DNA from: Flavobacteriales bacterium
GTDB taxonomy: Bacteria > Bacteroidota > Bacteroidia > Flavobacteriales_G > Salibacteraceae
Length of the DNA: 64,000 bases
Direction: 5' to 3'
NCBI GenBank assembly: GCA_018660685.1
Contig: JABJJW010000009.1
Span: 1-64,000, forward strand
Below the pieces are notes generated by a model. That model was not told the DNA's origin, did no database searches, and saw only the letters and a program-made list of their open reading frames with translations. The translations under genes were made by a program, and so were the position numbers. Below, piece after piece: positions 1-9,300 of this stretch (position 1 is the stretch's first letter; each line of letters starts with the position of its first letter).

Positions 1-2
1 CA

Positions 3-19
3 GGATCACGAAGTAATCC
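3..19. repeat. short imperfect palindrome GGATCACGAAGTAATCC (hairpin element)
   Basis: GGATCAC / GTAATCC arms; same arms recur at 95-119 and 212-228. Confidence 0.6.
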
Positions 20-55
20 TGCTCCTAAACTGATGATAAAAAGCCCAGAGCAAGT

Positions 56-103
56 ATGGCTTGCATGGGCGAAGTCCAATGCTCGGTCTAGACAGGATCA
101 CGA
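56..103. repeat. intergenic direct repeat, copy 1 (48 nt)
   Basis: atggcttgcatgggcgaagtccaatgctcggtctagacaggatcacga; 47/48 identical to 173-220. Confidence 0.85.
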
Positions 104-172
104 ACAGAGCGAGTAATCCGAGACTGATTAGGAAATTAGACAATTAGCTGATTGATAGAAATAGATCAAAGC

Positions 173-220
173 ATGGCTTGCATGGGCGAAGTCCAATGCT
201 CGGTCTAGATAGGATCACGA
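173..220. repeat. intergenic direct repeat, copy 2 (48 nt)
   Basis: Matches 56-103 with a single c/t difference; followed by GGATCACGATGTAATCC. Confidence 0.85.
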
Positions 221-255
221 TGTAATCCAATATCTTCACTCTCTAATTCACCAAT

Positions 256-1080
256 TTGGACTACCAAGAAATCGCGCTCCGTTTTGAAAGTGATCTGTTT
301 CCCGAAATCCTCGAAGCAGAACTTGCCGAAATTGGCTTTGACAGCTTCACTTCTAATCGAGACACACTCAAAGCATATATCCCAGCATCGGAATTCGATC
401 CCGATTTGTTGGAGGCCATTCTGACGGCATACAGGGAAAACATCATCTCCAAGGAGATCCAGCAAATCGATCATCAAAACTGGAATGAACTCTGGGAGTC
501 CAATTACGATCCCGTTACTGTCGATGACAAAATATTCATAGGCGCTCCATTCCATCAAGTGCCTGATGGATTCGAGAATAATATCATCCTAGAACCGAAC
601 ATGAGTTTCGGCACAGGACATCACCCGACCACGCACATGATGCTCCGAACACTTTCCACGATGGATATTATGGGCAAGTCACTATTTGACTTTGGCGCCG
701 GCAGCGGAATCTTGTGCATCTATGCCGATCAGCGGGGAGCAAATGGATTTGGTGTTGAAATTGACGAACATGCGGCGCAAGCAGCAAATGAGAACCTAAA
801 CCTCAACAAGTGCGAATCATTCCACATAGTGGCCGGCGGTATTGAGGAGGCCGCGGAACGAAAGGTCGACATCATTGTTGCTAATATTAACCGTAACGTC
901 ATTGAAGAATCTGCGAATAAGCTCCGAGCAATAATCGAAGACGGAGGCACTCTCCTTTGCGCTGGATTCCTCAACTCCGACACTCCCGCCCTTACTTCGT
1001 TTCTCGAAGCCAATCGTTTTGAGAAGAGTGGCGAACTCAGCGACGGTGAATGGACTTTGCTTAAATTCATCGCTTCTTGA
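256..1080 (+). CDS. prmA: ribosomal protein L11 methyltransferase
   Basis: SAM-MTase motif DFGAGSGILCIYA, IVANINRNVI, MSFGTGHHPTT typical of PrmA; TTG start. Confidence 0.9.
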   Translation: MDYQEIALRFESDLFPEILEAELAEIGFDSFTSNRDTLKAYIPASEFDPDLLEAILTAYRENIISKEIQQIDHQNWNELWESNYDPVTVDDKIFIGAPFHQVPDGFENNIILEPNMSFGTGHHPTTHMMLRTLSTMDIMGKSLFDFGAGSGILCIYADQRGANGFGVEIDEHAAQAANENLNLNKCESFHIVAGGIEEAAERKVDIIVANINRNVIEESANKLRAIIEDGGTLLCAGFLNSDTPALTSFLEANRFEKSGELSDGEWTLLKFIAS

Positions 1081-4000
1081 TACGAAACCTAGTTATATCC
1101 TTAAGCCTCATCCTAGCATTTGGATTGGAGTTGAGCGCACAAGCGTTCAAAGAATTTGCGGGTGAAGATGTCTTTCTTGAAGAATTAGAGGCTCAAATGG
1201 TAGAGCGAGCAGTTGGAGACGCCAAAAAGACGAATAAGGAACTGCATGAGCAATTCACCGAAATGTGGGTTGAACTCAATGTACTTAACCCTTCCCAAAA
1301 GACGAGGATTTTCAATGCTTCAAATACCATCCTGAAAAGAAGGCTTGCAGTGATCCCAGGAGTTCGTGACTACATCGTGACCGTTATGGACATTGCTAAC
1401 TCACCACTCGGATTAAGTGCCTTTGAAGAATGGCACCGTACAGTTGACGCAATCCTTGAGCTAAGATCGGTGCGGAAAGAGTTTGCTCGTTACATGGACT
1501 TTAGCGCAGCTTTATTCTCGGACAATGTCGTTTACAAGTCTCCTTCTGTTCAATGGATCAGTGATAGTCCGAACTTTTCGTTTCAACTCGAAGATGGCAA
1601 GCCAAAACTCATCTTTCCAGAACTCAATTTGAAATGCGAGGCCAAGCGCTCGGATGGACATATCAAAAACACCAGCGGCGTCTATTATCCGCTTGACGGA
1701 AAGTGGATTGGCAAAAACGGCCTCGTAACTTGGGAGCGAGCAGGTCTTGATCCGAATAAAGTCTACGCAATTATCAATGAATATGACATGCTCATGAAGT
1801 TTTCCAACTTCGACGCAGACTCAGTCACATTCTATAATACAGACTACTTTGACACTCCTTTGCTCGGCCGTCTTGAAGATAAGGTCCAAGCTAATGTCAC
1901 CCCGGAAAACGCTTCATTTCCATACTTCATTTCATACAGTAAGCGATTAAGAATCGCCAACATCGATAGAGGAGTGGATTACGAAGGCGGTTTTTCACAG
2001 AAAGGGGCCCGTTTTATTGCAAGTGGATCTGAAAAGGACCCTGCGATATTGGTTTTTCACTTAAATGATAAGCCATTTTTGGAGGTGAATTCAATGAGTT
2101 TCAGCATCAAGGATGACAGGATTATTTCCACGAATGCTGCGATTAGATTCTCCCTTCATGAAGACTCAATTTATCACCCTGGTCTTGACTTCAAGTACTT
2201 CAGAAAAGATCGTATTGTGAATTTGTACAAGGCTGATGAAGGCCTTCAAAAGGCTCCGTACTTTGATAGCTATCATGGCATTGACATACACACAGAGTTA
2301 GTACAATGGAAAATTGACCAACCGCGAATCACTTTCGGGACTATACCGAACAGCTCTGACAACCGGGCAATGTTTGAGTCCGACTTCTACTTCCGAGCTG
2401 GCAGATTTGATCAATTAATGGCTCTGAGCATGAACCACCCAATGGTGATGATAAAAAACTGTTTTGAGGAAAAAGAAGTCGACGTGCTTACAGATCGAGA
2501 AGTGGCATCCTGTATGCACTCAAGCTTAACAGACGCCCAAGTAACCCTTCTCAACTACACCAATTTGGGGCTGGTTAAGTACAATATCAAAACAGGTAAA
2601 GTGAGGTCAACCGACCGATTGTACCATTATGTAAGAGCAAAGTCCGAAAAGGAAGACTACGATGTAATTCAAATCGCCTCAGACATCGGCACAATGGAGA
2701 ATGCAAGTCTCGATTTGGTTGACGAGGTTTTTAAACTCAAGATGAACGGCATTCGAAATATTACGGTATCTGACTCGCATCAGGTGGTCATTTACCCTAA
2801 AGATGGAACGATCACCATGAAGAAGGATAAGGACTTCGATTTTTCTGGTGTCGTAAGGGCGGGTCGCTTGGAGTACTTCGGAAACAATTTTGAATTCCTC
2901 TACAATGATTTCAAAATGGAAATGCCCAACATCGACTCCATCAGGCTCATTGTCTCTACTGATCAAAAGACAGCTGGAGGAAAAGAACGTCTCGCGAGGG
3001 TGAGTACAGTGATTGAAGATGTTGAAGGAACTCTAGAAATTGATCACCCAAAGAATAAGTCTGGACTCGAAGAACTGGAGCAGTATCCAATCTTTACTAG
3101 TCATAAGAAGTCTTATGTCTACTATGATCGATCGAGCATCCAAAACAAAGCCTACCATCGAGATAATTTTTACTTCGAACTGGACCCATTCGTTTTTGAC
3201 AGTTTGGACAACTTCGAGAATAGACGAATCGATTTTGAAGGGCGTTTTGTCAGCGCCGACATATTCCCTGAATTCAGAGAGAGCTTAACGCTTCAAGAGG
3301 ATTATTCACTTGGATTCATTCGAAACACACCAAAGGATGGTTTCGATGTTTACCGTGGAAAAGGAGAATATCATGACACGATCAAACTCAGCCATGATGG
3401 ACTGAGAGGATCTGGAAAGTTAAAATACCTCACGAGCACGTCTAAATCTGACAACTTCTTATTTCTGCCCGAAGAGATGAAATGCATCGCTCAATCATTG
3501 GTCATTGATGAGCAAATGGGTCAAGTTGAGTATCCGCCTGCCACAGGAAAGGACATTATTGAGGATTGGCATCCCTATGACGATAATATGCACCTCGAAA
3601 CGGATGAAAATCCGTTTGTCATGTACGATGGCTCGGAATTAACAGGTAGCCTAGACTTATCGCCCGAAGAGCTACAAGGAGCAGGATTATTTGCATTTGA
3701 CAAAGCCGAATTAGAATCAGAATCATTCCATTTCAACTTTTCCGGGTTTGATAGTGACACGGCCGACTTCAAACTTCTTTCAGAGGTTTCAACTTTCGAA
3801 GGCTTGCAGTTCAGGACAAACAATGTTGAGGCACACGTCGACTTTGCAAAGAGGAAGGGTGTTTTCATTTCGAATGACGGAACTTCCATGATGGAATTCC
3901 CGAATAATCAATACGTCGCATTCATGGACCGTTTTACGTGGTATATGGACCAAGAGGCGATAGAATTATCAGGAGGCAAGGCTGACAAGAGCAATGCATC

Positions 4001-5540
4001 TGGAGCAATGCAGTATGAGGGATCAAGATTTATCTCCGTTCATCCAGACCAAGATTCACTGGAATTTTACTCTCCAGCCGCGCGATATGACTTAAGACGA
4101 AGTATTATCAAAGCAAAAGAAGTGGAATTCATCCAAGTTGCCGATGCATTAATCTATCCAGACAGTGGTTTCATTACTGTGCGAAGAAGAGCAAAAATGA
4201 AAACCCTCACTAACGCTCGCATTGTAGCTAATGCGATTACCAAGTACCACAAAATCGATAGCGCAACCATCGACATCTTCGCGAAAAGAGAGTACGTTGG
4301 AACCGGACTGTACACTTACAAAGACGCTAAAGGAAACAAGCAGCGAATTCGATTTCACAACATTAATGTCGACAGCACCGATCAAACTTATGCGAAGGGA
4401 GACATCTCCACAGAGAGGAATTTTACGCTGAGTCCGTATTTCGATTATAAAGGGAAAGTGCGCCTGAATGCCAGCGTTAAGGATTTAACATTCAACGGTA
4501 TGTCGAGAATTAAACATCAATGCGAGGCTTCTGTTTCTATGCATTGGTTCAAATTCAAGGCGGCAATTGATCCAGACGACATCTTCATACCGGTTGACAA
4601 AACCACATTTGATAAAGACGACAACTTGCTAAAAGCGTCATTGGTCCTCGATCCCGACACCGGGGCGATCTATACCACATTCATGTCTCCAAAACTTGAG
4701 GACAAGGATTACGATCTGTTACCTGCGACAGGATTCCTCACTTACAATACTGATGGGCAGGAATACCGGATATCGAACATCAATAAACTTGCTCAACAGA
4801 CTTTACCCGGGCAATATCTGAGTCTAGATGCTGAAGACTGCAAAGTATTTGGAGAAGGCAAACTCGGATTTGGATTCAATCCTGGTCAAGTGGACATCTC
4901 GACTGTTGGAAACATGAAGCACGACCTCAGCTCAAACGGCGTCGACCTCGATGTTATGCTTGTGCTTGACTTCTTCTTCGTTGACAAGGCAATTGATGAT
5001 ATGGCCAAGATCATGCAGGAGAACGCTATGGGCGAACCAATAAGTTTTGAACGAGAGACATATCAGCGTGGATTAGGAGAACTGATTGGCACTGACGAAG
5101 CAGATCGCCTTATTTCTCAAATAACATTGATAGGACAATTCAAAAAATTCCCTTCAGACCTCGAAAAGCATTTCTTTTTGACCGATGTTCAAATGAAATG
5201 GAATGCTGAGACAAACAGCTATCAATCGGTTGGAGATAAAATCGGAATTGGAAATATCGGCAAGCGTCAAATAAACGTGAAGGTGAAAGGAAAACTAGAA
5301 GTTGTGGTAGGGCGAATTCCTGAGATCAACCTGTACTTGGAAGCCGACAACGACACTTGGTATTACTTCAAATATTCAAGAAACATCATGCAAGCTTATT
5401 CTAGCATGGATGACTTCAATACAGCAATTGGAGATCTTAAGGCAGATAAGCGAAAGAAGAAGGTCGAAAAGGGTCAATCTCCTTACAGTTTTATGCTCTC
5501 GAGCAAGCGGCGACGTGACGACTTCGTGACTAAGTTTTAA
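1077..5540 (+). CDS. large secreted protein of unknown function (1487 aa)
   Basis: N-terminal signal peptide MIRNLVISLSLILAFGLELSAQA; long intact ORF; no family recognised. Confidence 0.8.
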   Translation: MIRNLVISLSLILAFGLELSAQAFKEFAGEDVFLEELEAQMVERAVGDAKKTNKELHEQFTEMWVELNVLNPSQKTRIFNASNTILKRRLAVIPGVRDYIVTVMDIANSPLGLSAFEEWHRTVDAILELRSVRKEFARYMDFSAALFSDNVVYKSPSVQWISDSPNFSFQLEDGKPKLIFPELNLKCEAKRSDGHIKNTSGVYYPLDGKWIGKNGLVTWERAGLDPNKVYAIINEYDMLMKFSNFDADSVTFYNTDYFDTPLLGRLEDKVQANVTPENASFPYFISYSKRLRIANIDRGVDYEGGFSQKGARFIASGSEKDPAILVFHLNDKPFLEVNSMSFSIKDDRIISTNAAIRFSLHEDSIYHPGLDFKYFRKDRIVNLYKADEGLQKAPYFDSYHGIDIHTELVQWKIDQPRITFGTIPNSSDNRAMFESDFYFRAGRFDQLMALSMNHPMVMIKNCFEEKEVDVLTDREVASCMHSSLTDAQVTLLNYTNLGLVKYNIKTGKVRSTDRLYHYVRAKSEKEDYDVIQIASDIGTMENASLDLVDEVFKLKMNGIRNITVSDSHQVVIYPKDGTITMKKDKDFDFSGVVRAGRLEYFGNNFEFLYNDFKMEMPNIDSIRLIVSTDQKTAGGKERLARVSTVIEDVEGTLEIDHPKNKSGLEELEQYPIFTSHKKSYVYYDRSSIQNKAYHRDNFYFELDPFVFDSLDNFENRRIDFEGRFVSADIFPEFRESLTLQEDYSLGFIRNTPKDGFDVYRGKGEYHDTIKLSHDGLRGSGKLKYLTSTSKSDNFLFLPEEMKCIAQSLVIDEQMGQVEYPPATGKDIIEDWHPYDDNMHLETDENPFVMYDGSELTGSLDLSPEELQGAGLFAFDKAELESESFHFNFSGFDSDTADFKLLSEVSTFEGLQFRTNNVEAHVDFAKRKGVFISNDGTSMMEFPNNQYVAFMDRFTWYMDQEAIELSGGKADKSNASGAMQYEGSRFISVHPDQDSLEFYSPAARYDLRRSIIKAKEVEFIQVADALIYPDSGFITVRRRAKMKTLTNARIVANAITKYHKIDSATIDIFAKREYVGTGLYTYKDAKGNKQRIRFHNINVDSTDQTYAKGDISTERNFTLSPYFDYKGKVRLNASVKDLTFNGMSRIKHQCEASVSMHWFKFKAAIDPDDIFIPVDKTTFDKDDNLLKASLVLDPDTGAIYTTFMSPKLEDKDYDLLPATGFLTYNTDGQEYRISNINKLAQQTLPGQYLSLDAEDCKVFGEGKLGFGFNPGQVDISTVGNMKHDLSSNGVDLDVMLVLDFFFVDKAIDDMAKIMQENAMGEPISFERETYQRGLGELIGTDEADRLISQITLIGQFKKFPSDLEKHFFLTDVQMKWNAETNSYQSVGDKIGIGNIGKRQINVKVKGKLEVVVGRIPEINLYLEADNDTWYYFKYSRNIMQAYSSMDDFNTAIGDLKADKRKKKVEKGQSPYSFMLSSKRRRDDFVTKF

Positions 5541-5559
5541 TCGAATTTTGACAGAATAT

Positions 5560-5567
5560 TAAATTTG
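5560..5567 (+). promoter_or_regulatory. Bacteroidota-type -7 box TAAATTTG upstream of plsY
   Basis: Exact TAnnTTTG 10 nt before the GTG start at 5578. Confidence 0.5.
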
Positions 5568-5577
5568 CGCCTCGATA

Positions 5578-6237
5578 GTGCTGACTTTACCAGTCATATC
5601 ATCTTTAATTCTTGCCTACGTCTTGGGCTCCATTCCAACTGCAGTTTGGATTGGCAAAGCCTTCTACGATATAGACGTCAGAGAATACGGTAGCGGCAAT
5701 GCTGGTGCCACGAATACTTTTCGTGTTTTAGGTAAAAAGGCTGGAATACCCGTTCTGCTGATCGATGCATTTAAAGGATTCGCAGCCGTATCCCTAGTTC
5801 ATCTCTTTACTGAGGAACCAATCAGCACAGAAGCTTTCGTTAATTATCAGCTCGGTTTAGGAATTGCGGCTGTAATTGGTCACATATTCCCACTATTCGC
5901 TGGATTCAGAGGAGGAAAAGGTATTGCGACGCTGTTAGGCCTGATGTTAGGAATACATCCAGAGGGAGCTTTGCTTGCCTTAGTTGTCTTCCTTCTAGTA
6001 TTTGCACTTACTCGGTTTGTATCGCTTGGATCGATGTCGGCGGCCATCAGTTTTCCGTTTCTAATTGTGCTCGTATTTCAAGCAACCGTGCCGAGTTTGA
6101 TCATTTTCTCCATGTTCGTAGCCATTCTGGTTTTAGTCACACATCAAAAGAATATTGAGCGATTAGTGCGTCGAGAGGAAAACAAAGCCAATATTTCAAT
6201 TAAGAATTTAATTCGCCAAGCCGGCGAAGACGACTGA
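5578..6237 (+). CDS. plsY: glycerol-3-phosphate acyltransferase PlsY
   Basis: GSIPTAVWIGK, YGSGNAGATNTFRVLGKKAG, GFRGGKGIAT motifs. Confidence 0.95.
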   Translation: MLTLPVISSLILAYVLGSIPTAVWIGKAFYDIDVREYGSGNAGATNTFRVLGKKAGIPVLLIDAFKGFAAVSLVHLFTEEPISTEAFVNYQLGLGIAAVIGHIFPLFAGFRGGKGIATLLGLMLGIHPEGALLALVVFLLVFALTRFVSLGSMSAAISFPFLIVLVFQATVPSLIIFSMFVAILVLVTHQKNIERLVRREENKANISIKNLIRQAGEDD

Positions 6238-6348
6238 TTCTCCCCTAACTTTACTCACATTTGTTTGCTGAAAAGACCTATTTGGCGGTGTTTTTGCAAC
6301 TAGTCTTATTAGGATTTTTACCATCTGTTAGAAAACAGGACTACAAAT

Positions 6349-9300
6349 TTGAGCCTGAAGAATCATATCGTTGCGCTGACACTGGCGTTCGTTTCTGTGC
6401 TTCACGTGAGTGGACAAGAATCAGAGGAAGCTCTTCGAGAAAAGGCTGAAGCCTTATTCGAACAAGAGAATTTTCCAGAGGCATTTCCAATCTACTCGCA
6501 GCTACTGAGCCTTAAACTTCAGAGTCCTGAGTACAATTACCGATTTGGCGCCTGTCAACTTTTTACAATTCAAAACAAGGAAGAACCTCTTAAGTATCTT
6601 GACTTTGCTGTAAAGGCGGAAGAGCCACCCGCTCTCGCCTATTTCTACTATGGCTTAGGATTACATCTTAACTATCGATTTGATAAGGCGATTGAGCAGT
6701 ATCAGAAGTATAAGGAATTAGGTGCTACAAAGGACAAAATGTTCAAATTAGCCGATCGGTATATAAAACAATGTACGGACGGCAAGACGCTCGTTTCTAG
6801 CTTCACAGACATTTCAGTAGTCGAAGCGCAAGTCCTGCCTCGCCGAGAGTTCTACAGAAACTATGACTTGAGGGAGTTTGGAGGAAAAATCATCGTTAAA
6901 CCTGATGACTTTATGTCCGATGAGGACAAAAAGAGGGATGCACGCTTTCTAATGTACTTTCAAGAAAGTGCAGACTTAATCTACTACGCCTCCTATTCAG
7001 ACAAAAACGCCACGGGTAAGGATCTCTACTATATTCAAAAACTACCAACAGGTGGATGGAGCACTCCCAGCAAGCTGCCTGCTACGATTAATACTTCCTA
7101 TGATGAAGACTACCCATTCATCCATCCGGAGGGCGATGTACTCTACTTCGCCTCTAAGGGACACAACAGCATGGGTGGTTATGACATTTTCAAAAGCACT
7201 CGTCGTGGAGATGGAACTTGGACTCAGCCAGAGAACATGGAATTTGCGATCAACACTCCATGGGACGAATTCATGTTCATTTCTGACTTGGATGAAAAAC
7301 TAGCCTGGTTCGCATCAAATCGTGAAACAAGTAATCATGATGTCACTTTATACAAGATTGGCATCGATCGAGTGCCTTTAGACTTGACGTTGATCAAAGG
7401 AAATTTTCAAGCAGAAGGTTCGCGCAAGGCAAAAATCACCGTCCAGGATTTAACACAAAACAAAATTGTCGGTGTGTACCACTCTGAAAGGCAGTTTGGC
7501 GAATACATTTTGGATTTGCGTGGAAGTGGTAAGTACAAATTCATCGTTGAGGCACAAGAGAGTAATTCCATCCATGAAGGAATCGTTGAAATCCCTCGCG
7601 AAAAAGGCCTCAAACAATTCAAGCAAGAAATGATTCTCGCCGTTGATGGAGGCGAAGAAAAACTTCAAATCATAAACCACTTTGACGAAGAGCTTGATTC
7701 GGACGAAACACTTCTTACGGCTGATATTCTTAGACGCCAAGCAAGCCTTACGGTTAACAGTTCTGAAGACGAAGTGGTTCGAACCACTGAAATTCTCGAT
7801 GATGGAGTCGCTAGTTCTGGGAGCGTTACAGAAGGGAAGTCTCAGGAAGAGCTGATTGCAGAAGCGACAAACCTCACCTCAGAAATGGAAGGTGATGCGA
7901 AATTGCTCAATCAGAAGGCCGCCTATCTATATGACGTGGCCGTTGAGAAACAAAGTTCATCAGATCCTGAGCAAGTGGCAGAAGGTGCTATTGCTGCGGA
8001 GTTAGCTGGAGTCTATAAAATGGAAGCTGACAATCGGGGGACGGCTGCCGACCGCATGAACGGTTCATTGAGTACGCTAAGTTCTGGGGCGCTCGAAGAA
8101 GCCGCGTTCAATGCTCAATTCAATCAGCTGCAAGTTACTTCCTCCAACTATGATGAACTTTCAAAATTTGAGGATCGGGTACCGAATGAATTTGAACGTA
8201 GAATAGCTCCAACCTTGAGTGAGTATGAAGTGAAAGTCGAAGAAGTATCGACCCTAGAAGATGATCTCATCGAACTAGACAAGGAGATTGAGTATCTGAC
8301 TTCTGAAAAAGAAAACACCAAGGATGAAACCATGCAGGCTGAGTACCAAGCTCAGATTGATGAAGCTCAAGCCACAAAACCTGATAAACAAGCTTCTCAC
8401 GACAGAGCAACGGCCGAATTAGACGTACTCGAAGATTCAAAGGATAAAGCGAGTAATTATTTCACGATCGCAAAATCCTTGATGTTGAGCGCTGATGCTG
8501 GAGCCAGTGGCGTTGCGAACCTTGTAACAGCTGCTTCAATCAATACGATCCAAATCGCATTCACGACAGGAGCAGAAAACAATCCTGCATTGCTGGCAAT
8601 GATCGCCCCAACATTAGCGGAAGGCGCACTTGCACAGAGCGTCGCTGCAGGAAGAAAAGAAGACAGTCAATCTTCAGAGCCTAATGATACTTTCAATGCT
8701 CCAGCATCGATAGCAGGTACGGACGAACCAGCGTCACAAGGGACTCAAATCGATGAGCCTGAAACAACAACGGAACAACCAGCAGATGAAGTCGTGCAGT
8801 CAAGTGATCAAGACACTGATGTAAATGATCAAATTCAACAAATCGTTGGCTCGGAATCCGAACCAGAGATCGTTTCCGGCGACTACAATGCATTTTTCAA
8901 TACGGAAGTTGCCATGGCTGGAAATGCAGAAGATCCAGTAATTGCCGAAACAAGAAAAGCCGAGTTATATGATCAATGGGTAGATAATCTTCAATTTAGG
9001 ATTGACTCATTGGAAGGAGTTCAGCAGAGCGAAGACCTTTCTGAAGAACAGAATACTGTTATTAATGATCAACTTGCTTCGCTAGAATCAACAAAAGATG
9101 AGAAACTAGACCTTTCACTCAATTCGTATCAACGGATAGCAGAACTGAGCGATCAAGCGTCGTCTAGCGAAAGCGACGGCGGGGGCGATGGTCAAATCTC
9201 AGGAGTAGATTCTCCTGGAGGTGATGAATCAACCGGATCAGGTACTGAAGATTCTTCGCTTGTTGATGATAATACCCCAGCGCTATCGCTGGCAGATTTT

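Noticed and set aside
1-240. Possible tRNA or CRISPR array at the left edge
   Set aside because: No cloverleaf; only two full repeats with non-CRISPR-like spacing, and the arms form variable hairpins rather than repeat/spacer units.
205-558. Antisense and alternate-frame short ORFs throughout the track (for example 205-558, 2679-2966, 23477-24196, 43085-43354)
   Set aside because: They lie wholly within strongly supported genes on the other strand or frame and show no recognisable family; typical shadow ORFs.
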